A DNA stretch of 64,000 bases from Oleiharenicola sp. (GCA_025363455.1 JANYDW010000051.1:44749-108748); one strand, 5' to 3'; positions 40,646 through 49,296 are shown, counted from the stretch's first letter. Program-made: numbers and translations. The notes: generated by a model not told the origin, from the sequence alone.

Positions 40646-40716
40646 GCCCGCGAATCACGCCAATGCACGCCAATACCCCAGCCACCCATTCGCGTTTATT
40701 CGCGTAATTCGCGGGA
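40646..40716. repeat. Word repeat, ATTCGCG type, inverted pair
   Basis: ATTCGCGTTT, ATTCGCGTA and ATTCGCGGG stand before the OppC-like start. The inverted partner, read on the minus strand, is ATTGGCGTGC, ATTGGCGTG and ATTCGCGGG (40650-40677). The gene's ATG follows after GAAAAA. Confidence 0.85.
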
Positions 40717-40719
40717 AAA

Positions 40720-41604
40720 ATGAATTCGTCCGCTTCATCATCCGCGGTAGCCGAAACCGGTTCCTCCCCCTGGCGCGATGCCCGGCACCGGCTCCAGCGT
40801 AATCGGCTGGCTGTGGCCGGGGCCGTTACCCTTCTGCTGCTCGCCGCGGCCTGTGTGCTCGGCCCGCTGCTCAGCTCCTTCGGCTATGCAGAGCAGGATC
40901 TCAACAACACCTTCGCCCCACCCGGCTCCACCCACTGGCTCGGCACCGACCAGCTCGGCCGTGACCTGCTGGTGCGCGTGCTCTACGGCGGACGCATCTC
41001 GCTCGGCGTCGGGCTCTGCGCCACCTTCGTTGCTCTGACCATCGGTGTCGTCTACGGCGCCGTCGCCGGCTACCTTGGCGGGCGCGCGGACGCCGTCATG
41101 ATGCGGCTGGTTGACATCATCTACGCCCTGCCGTTCACGATCTTCGTCATTCTGCTGATGGTCTTCCTCGGCCGGAACATTATCTTGCTCTTCGTCGCCA
41201 TCGGCGCCGTGGAATGGCTGACCATGGCCCGCATCGTCCGCAGCCAGATCATGTCGCTCAAAAAAATGGAGTTCATCGAGGCCGCCCGGACGCTGGGTTT
41301 CAGTCATAGCCGGATAATCTTCCGCCACTTGCTGCCCAATGCCCTTGGCCCGATCATTGTCTATACCACGCTCACGATCCCGGCCGTCATGCTGCTCGAG
41401 GCCTTTCTCAGCTTCCTCGGTCTCGGCGTGCAGCCGCCGATGAGTTCATGGGGCACGTTGATCAAGGACGGCGCCGAGAAGATGGAGGAGTACTGGTGGC
41501 TCCTCGTCTTCCCCGGTGCGCTCTTCTCGCTCACGCTTTTCTCCCTCAATTTCCTCGGGGACGGGTTGAGGGATGCGTTGGACGTCCGATCCGCAAAAGA
41601 TTGA
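40720..41604 (+). CDS. Peptide ABC transporter permease, OppC/DppC-like
   Basis: The 294-residue product has the N-terminal helix RLAVAGAVTLLLLAAACVLGP, the periplasmic segment FAPPGSTHWLGTDQLGRDLL that is nearly diagnostic for the OppC/DppC family, and the EAA loop FIEAARTLGFSHSRIIFRHLLPN. About six helices are visible. It pairs with the OppB-like permease upstream. Its start directly follows the ATTCGCG word repeat, whose G and A tail may serve as ribosome-binding sequence. Confidence 0.92.
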   Translation: MNSSASSSAVAETGSSPWRDARHRLQRNRLAVAGAVTLLLLAAACVLGPLLSSFGYAEQDLNNTFAPPGSTHWLGTDQLGRDLLVRVLYGGRISLGVGLCATFVALTIGVVYGAVAGYLGGRADAVMMRLVDIIYALPFTIFVILLMVFLGRNIILLFVAIGAVEWLTMARIVRSQIMSLKKMEFIEAARTLGFSHSRIIFRHLLPNALGPIIVYTTLTIPAVMLLEAFLSFLGLGVQPPMSSWGTLIKDGAEKMEEYWWLLVFPGALFSLTLFSLNFLGDGLRDALDVRSAKD

Positions 41605-41617
41605 GCCTCTATTGCAG

Positions 41618-41690
41618 GACCCTGCTGGCTGGCGATTGGAACGCACGCCTTCTCTCAAGGTCCTGAATCGCCTGCCAGCAGGCTCCTACA
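41618..41690. repeat. REP-like palindrome (GCCTGCCAGCAGGCTCC type)
   Basis: GGACCCTGCTGGCTGGCGAT is mirrored by ATCGCCTGCCAGCAGGCTCC, then CTACA. The arms are imperfect and the loop is about 30 bases. Confidence 0.7.
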
Positions 41691-41695
41691 CTGAA

Positions 41696-41818
41696 CGCTC
41701 CACATCTTCCGTCTGGCCTCTGTCTCCTGCCTGCCAGCCATAGCCTTGGCGACGGCTGGACCTCTGCTTGCCTCGCCGTAGCCTTGCGCGAAGGCGGGTC
41801 ATCTGCCTTCTGTATATG
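41696..41818 (+). repeat. Word repeat copy before the ABC exporter
   Basis: The words CCGTCTGGCCTCTG, CCATAGCCTTGGCGACGG, CCTCTGCTTGCCTCG, CGTAGCCTTGCGCGAAGGCG and CATCTGCCTTCTG follow the same order as at 39595-39716. Confidence 0.75.
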
Positions 41819-41826
41819 TCGCCCCC

Positions 41827-43572
41827 ATGCTCCGCCGTTTCCAACCCTACCTGCATTACCTGAAGTCGAACCGCGGCACCCTGGCCGCGGCGATGTTTTA
41901 CGGATTGATCTTCGGCGTTTCCACCGGGTTTGGCTTTCCCACGCTCATTAAATATGCCTTTCCGCCCATCTTTCCCGCGAAGGGCGACCTCCCGCTGCCC
42001 AACAGCACCATTCTGCTGATCGTCGGCTGCGTGCCGCTGATCTTCCTGCTGCGCGCCGTCAGTGGCTACCTCAACAGCTACTACGTCCAGCTGACCGGCC
42101 TGCGTATCCTGGAAGCAGTGCGCCTCGACTATTTCAGCAAGCTCCAGCTGCTGCCCCTTTCCTTCCTCCAGCGCAAATCCAGCGGCGATCTGATTTCCCG
42201 CGGCACGTCGGACACCGCCCAGTTGCAATTCACCCTGTCACTTATCGCGGACGACGGGGTGAAACAGCCGATTCAGCTGCTCTGTGCCATCGGCTTCCTG
42301 ATCATCCAGGCCTTTATCACGGATGGCGCCTGGCTGGTGCTGGTCTGCCTCGCCGTGGTCCCCTTCACGGTCCTGCCCGTTCACTACATCGGCAAGAAGA
42401 TCGTGAAGCGAGCCCTGCAGGTGCAGAATCAGATCGGTGACATTTCTTCCCATTTCGTGGAGAACCTTTCTGCCGCGCGCGAGGTCCGGGCCTTCGGCCT
42501 GGAGCAGCGGGAGATCAAACGCTTCGGCCTGGCCACCAGCGCGCTCGTTATCGCCCAGATGAAGACGGTGAAATACGCCAAGGCCCTGACCCCCGCCATC
42601 GAGATCCTATCCGGCGCCGGCATCGCCGCCACCCTGCTCTTTGCCTACAAAGCCGGCGTGAAGTGGGATACCTTCTTCGCCATCATCATGGCGCTCTACC
42701 TCTGCTACGAACCGATCAAGAAAATGGGCTACCTCAACACGGAGCTGAATCGCGGCACCGCCTCGATGGAGCGTTTGGAATACGTCCTGAATGAGCCGCT
42801 GACGATCGCCGACCCGGCGCAACCCGCGCTGGTCACGCGCCTGCGGGGGCACATTGCGTTCGAGGACGTGACCTTTGCCTATGGCGACAGTCCCGCGCTC
42901 GCGCAGGTCAGCGTCTCCATTCCCGCCGGCACGGTCTGCGCGCTGGTCGGACCGAGCGGCGCGGGCAAAAGCACCTTCGCCAATCTCGTCCCGCGCTTCT
43001 ACGAGGCCGGAACCGGCCGGGTCACAATTGACAACGTCAACGTGCGGCAAATGAAGCTCTCCGACCTGCGCCGCAACATCGCCCTCGTCTCGCAGGAACC
43101 TGTACTCTTCAACGACACCATCTATCACAATCTCGCCCTCGGGAAGGCCGGCGCCTCGCGCGACGAGATTCTCGACGCTGCGAAAAGCGCCCACGCCCAC
43201 GAGTTCATCGAGAAGCTGCCCCAGGGCTATGACACCATCGTTGGCGAGCGCGGATCCCTCCTCTCCGGCGGCCAGAAGCAGCGCGTCGCTATCGCCCGCG
43301 CCTTTCTGCGCCAGGCGCCCATCCTCATCCTCGACGAAGCCACCAGTGCGCTCGACTCCGACAGCGAAGCGGCGGTGCAGGACGCGTTGCGCCACCTCGT
43401 CGTGGGCAAGACGGTGCTCATCATCGCCCACCGCTTCAGCACCATCCGCGACGCTTCGATGATCCTTGTCTTTGATCAGGGCAAGATCGTCGCCCAGGGC
43501 AACCACGCCTCGCTCTACGCCAGCAACGCCCTCTACAAGTCGCTCTACGACCGGCAGAATACCGGAGCCTGA
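41827..43572 (+). CDS. MsbA-like ABC exporter, half transporter
   Basis: Of the 581 residues, 20-300 form an ABC membrane domain with six helices. The ATPase domain (about 335-575) has Walker A VGPSGAGKSTFAN, the Q-loop VSQEPVLFND, the signature LLSGGQKQRVAIARA, Walker B ILILDEATSALD and the switch IIAHRFST. All catalytic residues are kept. A homodimer is expected. The family exports lipids (MsbA), drugs or peptides, and the substrate cannot be told from the sequence. It is the last gene of the plus-strand run after the peptide permeases, but it may have its own promoter. Confidence 0.88.
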   Translation: MLRRFQPYLHYLKSNRGTLAAAMFYGLIFGVSTGFGFPTLIKYAFPPIFPAKGDLPLPNSTILLIVGCVPLIFLLRAVSGYLNSYYVQLTGLRILEAVRLDYFSKLQLLPLSFLQRKSSGDLISRGTSDTAQLQFTLSLIADDGVKQPIQLLCAIGFLIIQAFITDGAWLVLVCLAVVPFTVLPVHYIGKKIVKRALQVQNQIGDISSHFVENLSAAREVRAFGLEQREIKRFGLATSALVIAQMKTVKYAKALTPAIEILSGAGIAATLLFAYKAGVKWDTFFAIIMALYLCYEPIKKMGYLNTELNRGTASMERLEYVLNEPLTIADPAQPALVTRLRGHIAFEDVTFAYGDSPALAQVSVSIPAGTVCALVGPSGAGKSTFANLVPRFYEAGTGRVTIDNVNVRQMKLSDLRRNIALVSQEPVLFNDTIYHNLALGKAGASRDEILDAAKSAHAHEFIEKLPQGYDTIVGERGSLLSGGQKQRVAIARAFLRQAPILILDEATSALDSDSEAAVQDALRHLVVGKTVLIIAHRFSTIRDASMILVFDQGKIVAQGNHASLYASNALYKSLYDRQNTGA

Positions 43573-43728
43573 AATTGCCACAAAGAGGCACGAAAAGGCT
43601 GCAAGCCGCATCGATCACCTTCCTCGCGCCTATAGGCGCCTTGATCGTTTCACTCGCCCCCATGTTTTTTGTGACTTTTTGTGGCCATAATTAATCCGTG
43701 ACCATCGGTGCTATCCGTGGCTAAACCT
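43573..43728. repeat. Two word repeats: TTTTTGTGGC pair and ATCCGTG triplet
   Basis: GCCACAAAGAGGCACGAAAAGG (43578-43599) is the inverted partner of TTTTTTGTGACTTTTTGTGG (43662-43684), the non-coding form of the word that encodes signal peptides elsewhere. Directly afterwards come ATCCGTGACC, ATCGGTGCT, ATCCGTGGC and TAAA (43694-43726), very like the element before purD. Confidence 0.8.
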
Positions 43729-43734
43729 TGCTCC

Positions 43735-44115
43735 ATGTCCGCCGAGCCCAAGGAATTTTCCCGCGCGATCGAAAACCTTATCGCAGACCTCCGCCAGGTG
43801 CCGGCGGATCGCAGCCGTTCGAAGCGCCGCAATACGACCAATCTCGGCGCCGTCATTGACGAGTTGCTGGTCAAGTACCGCATCAGCCATGATTCGCTCG
43901 AGCATAGCATCCGCGAGAAATGGACCGAACTCGTGGGCGAGGCCAACGCCAGCTACTCGCACCCCCTCACCGTCGAGCGCAATCTGCTCGTCGTGCTCGT
44001 CTCCCACAGTGTCGTCCGCAACGAACTCTTTCTGCACCGCGAAGCCATCGTGGAGAAACTCCGGAAGCTGCCCGGCTGCGACCAGGTCAAGGGTCTGGCC
44101 CTGCGGGCGAACTGA
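43735..44115 (+). CDS. DUF721 / DciA-like protein
   Basis: The 126-residue product matches the DUF721 family, whose members include DciA, a loader of the replicative helicase in most bacteria. The core reads WTELVGEANASYSHPLTVERNLLVVLVSHSVVRNELFLHR, with a KH-like fold. The N-terminus contains a basic stretch RSRSKRRN. It could start at the upstream GTG in the repeat (43720), which would add a few residues. It is separate from any dna gene, so the helicase link is by family only. Confidence 0.8.
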   Translation: MSAEPKEFSRAIENLIADLRQVPADRSRSKRRNTTNLGAVIDELLVKYRISHDSLEHSIREKWTELVGEANASYSHPLTVERNLLVVLVSHSVVRNELFLHREAIVEKLRKLPGCDQVKGLALRAN

Positions 44116-44154
44116 AAACTTGACCGGGCCCACCAAATAGCTACGTGTAGCTAC

Positions 44155-44397
44155 ATGGCCACACCCACCCGGGCAAAACTCTTCCAGCATGGCGGTTCAC
44201 AGGCCGTGCGCCTGCCCAAGGCTTTCCGAATGCCCGGGGCCGAGGTCAAGGTCTCGCGCACAGCCCGGGGCGTCCTGCTGGAGCCGCTGCGGGCCGACGC
44301 GGAGGAACGTCGGCTCAAGTTCTTTGCCCTGGCCGGCTCCTGCCCCGATCTCGCCGACGTCCCTGCCCATGCCGCCAAGGACATCCCCCGTGACTGA
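44155..44397 (+). CDS. VapB-type antitoxin, AbrB fold
   Basis: The 80-residue product opens with the swapped-hairpin DNA-binding unit: AKLFQHGGSQAVRLPKAFRM, PGAEVKVSRTARGVLLEPL. The C-terminal part is unstructured, as expected for the toxin-neutralising tail. The toxin gene starts 5 bases after it. The pair probably represses its own promoter. Confidence 0.85.
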   Translation: MATPTRAKLFQHGGSQAVRLPKAFRMPGAEVKVSRTARGVLLEPLRADAEERRLKFFALAGSCPDLADVPAHAAKDIPRD

Positions 44398-44402
44398 CCG
44401 CG

Positions 44403-44804
44403 ATGCTTTATCTGCCCGATACAAACGCGGTCTCGGCCTACATGCGCGGGGTCAATGCAGGGCTCGTGACACGAATGCAGACGGCCTTTGTGAAGGATGA
44501 ACTGCGTCTTTCCGTCATTGTCCTCGCCGAGCGCGAATTCGGTGTGATCAAGGGCGGTAATGCCGCCCAACGTCGGAAACTCCAATCCCTGGAGCAACTG
44601 CTCACGGTCGAACCATTCACCCGCGAAGATGCCCGCGGTTACGCGACCCTCCGCTTCCAGCTCGAATCACGCGGGCAAGGCATCGGCCCCTTTGATACCC
44701 TGATCGCGGCCCAAGCGCTGCGACTCGAGGCGACTGTCGTAACGCGCAACGTACGCGAATTCGGCCGTGTCTCCGGTCTCTTGGTTGAAAATTGGGAAAG
44801 CTAA
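44403..44804 (+). CDS. VapC-type toxin, PIN-domain RNase
   Basis: The 133-residue product is a complete PIN domain. The acidic residues of the metal site are visible: Asp6 (LYLPDTNAVSAYM), Glu at about 43 (VLAEREFGVIK), and Asp at about 98 (GIGPFDTLIAAQAL), followed by TVVTRNVREFGRV. It cuts RNA, often an initiator tRNA or rRNA loop in this family, and VapB neutralises it. The pair sits between the DUF721 gene and rpsO. Confidence 0.88.
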   Translation: MLYLPDTNAVSAYMRGVNAGLVTRMQTAFVKDELRLSVIVLAEREFGVIKGGNAAQRRKLQSLEQLLTVEPFTREDARGYATLRFQLESRGQGIGPFDTLIAAQALRLEATVVTRNVREFGRVSGLLVENWES

Positions 44805-44809
44805 TAAAT

Positions 44810-45045
44810 GGGAATCAGGACCGAAATGCGTCACCCTGTCGCATCTCTATCCCTGCAAAATTACGCTTGCACGAAGGGGGGCCGATTAAGTTAATGGCCG
44901 CTTACGTTAGTGAGAGTCTGCTGGTCGCAGGCTCCCACCACGGTCAGTCCGGGCAACCGGACACTAACGGTGCCGCCGGCCCTCCAAAAGCGGGCGACAT
45001 GAGGTGAAAGCCTCAATCAAGACCGCGTTATCAACCACCTAAAAC
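44810..45045 (+). ncRNA. Possible structured leader of rpsO
   Basis: The 240 bases before rpsO carry no gene but show clear structure. GTCCGG-GCAA-CCGGAC (44946-44961) is a perfect stem closed by a GNRA tetraloop. TGAGG-TGAAAG-CCTCA (45000-45015) is a second perfect hairpin close to the gene. The region also contains many G and C bases between. Ribosomal protein S15 represses its own mRNA in several bacteria through different structures, so this could be such a leader. It does not look like a known riboswitch. Confidence 0.4.
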
Positions 45046-45309
45046 ATGTCACAACCCGTTAAGTCAGAAGTAATCGCCCAATACAAAATTCACGAGAAGG
45101 ACACCGGCTCCAGCGACGTCCAGATCGCGCTGCTCACCGCCCGGATCAATCACTTGACCGAGCACCTGCGCACGCATCGCAAGGACTTCCACAGCCGCCG
45201 CGGCCTTCTCCAAATGGCCAGTCGTCGTCGCAAGCTTCTTGATTACGTCAAGAGCGAGGACCTCGCCAAATACAACGACCTGCTCCAGAAGCTGAGTCTC
45301 CGCAAGTAA
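45046..45309 (+). CDS. rpsO: 30S ribosomal protein S15
   Basis: The 87-residue product is a four-helix protein that binds 16S rRNA helices h20-h22. Signatures are [52 protein letters not shown]. The length is standard. pnp follows after a terminator and a repeat, which is the usual rpsO-pnp order in bacteria. Confidence 0.96.
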   Translation: MSQPVKSEVIAQYKIHEKDTGSSDVQIALLTARINHLTEHLRTHRKDFHSRRGLLQMASRRRKLLDYVKSEDLAKYNDLLQKLSLRK

Positions 45310-45321
45310 TCCGTTTTCACG

Positions 45322-45350
45322 AAAGGCGGCCCACCGACGGGCCGCCTTTT
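45322..45350 (+). terminator. Intrinsic terminator of rpsO
   Basis: The stem AAAGGCGGCCC pairs with GGGCCGCCTTT around the loop ACCGAC and is followed by a short T run. It lies directly after the rpsO stop codon and is a classical rho-independent terminator. Confidence 0.92.
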
Positions 45351-45405
45351 GTTCAACCCCAGAAGCAGCCCCAAGGGACATTTCCGCTTACTTCTCTCTT
45401 TTCAA

Positions 45406-45456
45406 TGTAGGTCGGGCTTCATGCCCGACTTGTCGGGGGTAAACCCCCGACCTACA
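45406..45456. repeat. REP-like palindrome (TGTAGGTCGGG type)
   Basis: The outer arms TGTAGGTCGGG and CCCGACCTACA (45406-45416 and 45446-45456) enclose two small hairpins (GTCGGGCTTCATGCCCGAC and TCGGGGGTAAACCCCCGA). It lies between rpsO and pnp. Confidence 0.85.
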
Positions 45457-45584
45457 CCCTCGAGAGCCGTAATTCGAAATTTCCCGGGAGCTGATTCAAA
45501 GGGGCCACGAGACGGACATCATCCGAACCCCGCGCAACGTTTCGGCAATCCGGCCGGCGTAGCGCACATCCGAAAAGCTAAGTC

Positions 45585-47786
45585 ATGAATCAGAAACACA
45601 ATGTCACCGTTCCCGGCCTGAACCTCACGTTCTCGACCGGTTCCATCGCCCAGCTCGCGGGCGGCGCCGTCAACGTCAACGTCGGCGAAACCAACGTCCT
45701 CGTCACCGCCTGCGCCGCGCAAACCATGCGCCCCGGCCAGGACTTCTTCCCGCTCACCTGCGATTACCGCGACAAGTACGCCGCGGCCGGCCGCTTCCCC
45801 GGCGGCTACTTCAAGCGCGAGGGTCGTCCCTCCGAGCGCGAGATTCTCATCTCCCGCCTCTGCGACCGCCCCTGCCGCCCGCTCTTCCCCGAAGGTTTCC
45901 TCAATGAGGTCCAGATCATCGGCACGCTCATGTCGGCCGACCTCATCAACGACTCCGACATCGCGATGGTCAACGGCGCCAGCGCCGCCCTCGCCATCTC
46001 CGACATCCCGTGGAACGGGCCGATCGGCTGCGTCCGCGTCGCCCTCATCGACGACCAGTTTGTCGCCAACCCGACCATCGAGCAGATGTATTCGTCCGCG
46101 CTCGATCTGATCTACGTCGGCAATGAGAAGGACATGTTGATGATCGAAGGTTCCGCCGACCAGATCGCCGAGGAGAAGTTCATCGAGGCGCTCGCGTTCG
46201 GCCACCAGGCCATCCAGCCCATCATCGCCGCAATCAAGGAGCTCCAGAAGCTCGCCGGCAAGCCGAAGGCCACCTTCAAGCTCGTGGGCGCCACCCCCGA
46301 GGCCCGCGCCATCATCGAGCGCGTCGTCCCCGCCGAGCGCGTCTCCGCCGCCATCTTCGGCTTCGAGAAGAACGTCCGCTCCAACAACGTGAAGGCCCTC
46401 AAGGAAGAGGCCAAAGCGGCCCTCCTCAAGGAACTCGGCGAAGGCAAGTTCACCGACGTCGATCTGAACGTCGTGTTTGAGGACCTGCAATACAAGGCCT
46501 ACCGCGCCACCGTGCTCGCCAAGGGCACCCGCTCCGACCATCGCGACGCCAAGTCACTCCGTCCGCTCAGTGCCCAGGTCGGCGTGCTGCCCCGCGTCCA
46601 TGGTTCCGCCATGTTCCAACGCGGCGACACCCAGAACATTGCCATCGTCACCCTTGGGCCGACCAAGGAAGCCCAGGACATGGACGGCCTCACTGGTGGC
46701 GCGACCTCCAAGTCGTTTATCCTCCACTATAACTTCCCGCCGTTCTCCGTCGGCGAAGCCGGCCGTTTCATCGGCCCCGGCCGCCGCGAAATCGGCCACG
46801 GCGCGCTCGCCGAGCGTTCCCTCGTGCCGATCCTGCCCCCCGAGGACGTCTTCCCCTACTCCATCCGCGTCGTCTCCGAGATCATGGCCTCCAATGGCTC
46901 GACCTCGATGGCCTCGATCTGCGGCGGCTGTCTCGCCCTCATGGACGCCGGCGTGCCGATCATCGCCCCTGTCGCCGGCATTTCATGCGGCCTCATGACC
47001 GAGATGGCCGCCGATGGCTCAATCACCAAGTGGACCACCATCACCGACATCCTCGGGGAAGAAGATCACTTCGGTGACATGGACTTCAAGATCGCCGGCA
47101 CGACCAAGGGTATCACGGGCTTCCAGCTCGACCTGAAGATCAATGGTCTGCCCTTTGAAATCGTCAAAGCGGCCGTGCACCAGTGCCGCGAGGCCCGCAT
47201 CGAGATCCTCAAGGTCATGCTCGGCTCCCTCCCGGCGCCCCGCAAGGACCTCAGCCAGTACGCACCCCGCATCCAGACGATCCAGATCGATCCCGAGAAG
47301 ATCGGCCTGCTCATCGGGCCCGGCGGCAAGACGATCCGCCGAATCACCGAGACAACCGGTGCGCAGATCGACATCGCGGACGACGATTCCGGCAAGGTCT
47401 TCATCTACTCGAACAATGCCGACGCCATGAACCGCGCCGTGCAGGAAATCGACGCCCTCTGCGGCGGCGGTTCCCAGATCGAGATCGGCAAGATCTACAC
47501 CGGCCGCGTCACCGGCACCAAGGAGTTCGGTGCGTTCGTGGAGTGCATGCCGGGCAAGGAAGGCCTGGTCCACATCTCCGAGCTGGCCGACTTCCGCGTG
47601 CGCCGCACCGAGGACGTCGTCAAGGTCGGCGACTCCATCACGGTCAAGTGCGTCGGCATCGACGAGCGCTCCGGCAAGGTCCGTCTCAGCCGCAAGGCCG
47701 CGATGGCCGAGCTCGAGGCCCAGAAGCAGGCCGGTGGCGGCGAACCCGCCCCCGCCCCCGCCGAGACCGCCCCGGTCCAGTTGTAA
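45585..47786 (+). CDS. pnp: Polyribonucleotide nucleotidyltransferase (PNPase)
   Basis: The 733-residue product degrades RNA from the 3' end with phosphate. Two RNase PH domains ([28 protein letters not shown]; then second core with [31 protein letters not shown]) flank a helical domain. A KH domain follows ([17 protein letters not shown], about 570), then an S1 domain ([20 protein letters not shown]). The active-site residues of the second core are kept. A terminator with an AT-rich tail follows at 47811. Its pairing with rpsO is standard. Confidence 0.96.
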   Translation: MNQKHNVTVPGLNLTFSTGSIAQLAGGAVNVNVGETNVLVTACAAQTMRPGQDFFPLTCDYRDKYAAAGRFPGGYFKREGRPSEREILISRLCDRPCRPLFPEGFLNEVQIIGTLMSADLINDSDIAMVNGASAALAISDIPWNGPIGCVRVALIDDQFVANPTIEQMYSSALDLIYVGNEKDMLMIEGSADQIAEEKFIEALAFGHQAIQPIIAAIKELQKLAGKPKATFKLVGATPEARAIIERVVPAERVSAAIFGFEKNVRSNNVKALKEEAKAALLKELGEGKFTDVDLNVVFEDLQYKAYRATVLAKGTRSDHRDAKSLRPLSAQVGVLPRVHGSAMFQRGDTQNIAIVTLGPTKEAQDMDGLTGGATSKSFILHYNFPPFSVGEAGRFIGPGRREIGHGALAERSLVPILPPEDVFPYSIRVVSEIMASNGSTSMASICGGCLALMDAGVPIIAPVAGISCGLMTEMAADGSITKWTTITDILGEEDHFGDMDFKIAGTTKGITGFQLDLKINGLPFEIVKAAVHQCREARIEILKVMLGSLPAPRKDLSQYAPRIQTIQIDPEKIGLLIGPGGKTIRRITETTGAQIDIADDDSGKVFIYSNNADAMNRAVQEIDALCGGGSQIEIGKIYTGRVTGTKEFGAFVECMPGKEGLVHISELADFRVRRTEDVVKVGDSITVKCVGIDERSGKVRLSRKAAMAELEAQKQAGGGEPAPAPAETAPVQL

Positions 47787-47805
47787 TCCGGTTATTGGAA
47801 AAAAC

Positions 47806-47838
47806 TTCAGAGCCGCGGCGAAAGTCGCGGCTTTTTTA
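47806..47838 (+). terminator. Intrinsic terminator of pnp
   Basis: AGCCGCG (47811-47817) pairs with CGCGGCT (47826-47832), with a GAAA-rich loop and a run of six T bases. It lies about 25 bases after the pnp stop. Confidence 0.88.
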
Positions 47839-47883
47839 ACGCCCAGCGTTGCACAAACTCCCGGGAAGCCTACCTTGTCCACC

Positions 47884-48393
47884 GTGTCCGCAGCCACGAC
47901 CCCCAACTACCACCGCAAGGGCCTGCGCGTCGTCGCCGTTTTCGAGGCGTTCAAGGGCGCAATCGTGCTCATCGTGGGCTTCGGTCTGCTCAGTTTCCTC
48001 GGCCGCGACGCCGAGGTTTTCGCCGAGCGCCTGGTCAACCGGCTCCACCTCGACCCTGAGCATCACTACCCGGCGATTTTCATCCAGGCGGCGGCCGATC
48101 TAACCAACACGCGCTTGTGGATGATCGCCGGCTTCGCCGCGGTATACGCGACGGTGCGCTTCTTCGAGACCTACGGACTCTGGCACGGCCGGCGCTGGGC
48201 CGAATGGTTCGCCGCCCTGAGTGGCGGCATCTACATTCCGATTGAGATCTATGAGTTGTTCCGGCACGCGACCTGGCTGAAAGCCGCGGCCCTCGTGATT
48301 AATGTCATCGTCGTCGCCTACATGGTCTGGTTACTCACCGAAAACCGGCGCAAGCGGGCCCTCGAGGAAAAGACCCTGACCCCGACCGGGTGA
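47884..48393 (+). CDS. DUF2127-like membrane protein
   Basis: The product has about 169 residues from the GTG at 47884; a TTG at 47875 is also possible. About four hydrophobic segments are visible (AIVLIVGFGLLSFLG; WMIAGFAAVYATVRF; ALVINVIVVAYMVWLL). The family-like features are KGLRVVAVFEAFKG at the start, RFFETYGLWHGRRWAEWFA and SGGIYIPIEIYELF. This resembles the DUF2127 group of small membrane proteins with unknown role. surE follows closely on the same strand. Confidence 0.75.
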   Translation: MSAATTPNYHRKGLRVVAVFEAFKGAIVLIVGFGLLSFLGRDAEVFAERLVNRLHLDPEHHYPAIFIQAAADLTNTRLWMIAGFAAVYATVRFFETYGLWHGRRWAEWFAALSGGIYIPIEIYELFRHATWLKAAALVINVIVVAYMVWLLTENRRKRALEEKTLTPTG

Positions 48394-48415
48394 TCGCCCT
48401 TCCCTCGGCCCGCGA

Positions 48416-49231
48416 ATGAAACTCCTGGTCACCAACGACGACGGCATCAACTCGGTCTTTCTCCACGAACTGGTCTTCGCGCTCCAGGCCGCGGGCCACG
48501 AGCTCTACGTCGTCGCCCCGGTGAATGAACAGAGCTGGACCGGTGCTTCAAAGACCCGTGGGCGGCCCGTCAAGTCCGCCGCCGTGGACCGCGGCTTCGG
48601 CTGCCCGACCTGGATCGTCGACGGGACGCCCTCCGACTGCGTCAACATCGCCATCGCGCATCTCTTGCCGAAGGAGGTCGACGAGGCACGCGGCAAACAA
48701 TCCCGCGGTCACGGGGTCGACGGGGTCGTCAGCGGCATCAACGTCGGCTTCAACTGCACCCTCGCTTTCATCATCGCGAGCGGCACCGTCGCCGGCGCCT
48801 GGGAGGGCGCTCTCCATGGCCTGCCCGCCATGGCCGTTTCGCAAGATGTCTCAGAGGAGATTTACCACCACCTCAAGGAACACGGCGGCGTGCCCGACGG
48901 TGAACTGCTCGATACCTTGAAAATTTCCGCTGCGCGCGCCGCCCGTCTCGCCGGTGAGATTCTGCCCGCCACCCCGCCGCACAGCTTTACCGTCCACAAC
49001 CTCAACTTTCCCCACCCCTGCCGGCCCGACACCGCCGTGCAACGCACTGTGCCGGCGCATTTCTTCGTGCCCGGCTTGTTCACCGCGGCCGACGACCAGG
49101 GTCGCCACCAACTCATCTGGACCGAGGGCCAGGATGTATCTCCACCCGGGCTGGCTACCGACCTCAAGTGCGTCGAGTCGGGCTTCATCAGCCACACCAT
49201 CCTGGACTATCGCAAACTCGGGCATCCTTGA
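48416..49231 (+). CDS. surE: 5'/3'-nucleotidase SurE
   Basis: The 271-residue product opens MKLLVTNDDGINS, the metal-binding Asp-Asp motif of SurE. ASKTRGRPVK and VVSGINVGFNCT correspond to the SGIN/xGxN active-site loops. It hydrolyses nucleoside 5' and 3' monophosphates and can act on polyphosphate. It has no pcm or lipoprotein neighbour as in E. coli. A perfect palindrome that may end its transcript lies just after the stop (49246-49267). Confidence 0.9.
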   Translation: MKLLVTNDDGINSVFLHELVFALQAAGHELYVVAPVNEQSWTGASKTRGRPVKSAAVDRGFGCPTWIVDGTPSDCVNIAIAHLLPKEVDEARGKQSRGHGVDGVVSGINVGFNCTLAFIIASGTVAGAWEGALHGLPAMAVSQDVSEEIYHHLKEHGGVPDGELLDTLKISAARAARLAGEILPATPPHSFTVHNLNFPHPCRPDTAVQRTVPAHFFVPGLFTAADDQGRHQLIWTEGQDVSPPGLATDLKCVESGFISHTILDYRKLGHP

Positions 49232-49245
49232 TCGGTTCCAGGTGG

Positions 49246-49267
49246 AGCGCGTTGACCTCAACGCGCT
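49246..49267. other. Perfect 10-bp palindrome after surE
   Basis: AGCGCGTTGA-CC-TCAACGCGCT is an exact inverted repeat with a 2-base centre and a short TTG after it. It could be a weak terminator or a protein-binding site. No repeat-family membership is seen. Confidence 0.4.
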
Positions 49268-49296
49268 TTGGGTTAGTGGTCTCGACCAAGTACTCC

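Noticed and set aside
16096..43728. CRISPR array
   Set aside because: The word repeats are short, degenerate and without unique spacers of regular length; no cas genes are present.
44403..44804. VapBC as sign of a mobile island
   Set aside because: The pair has the same base composition as its neighbours and no flanking repeats or integrase, so it is treated as an ordinary toxin-antitoxin pair.
45519..46541. Minus-strand frame opposite pnp
   Set aside because: It is the shadow of the strongly supported pnp gene.
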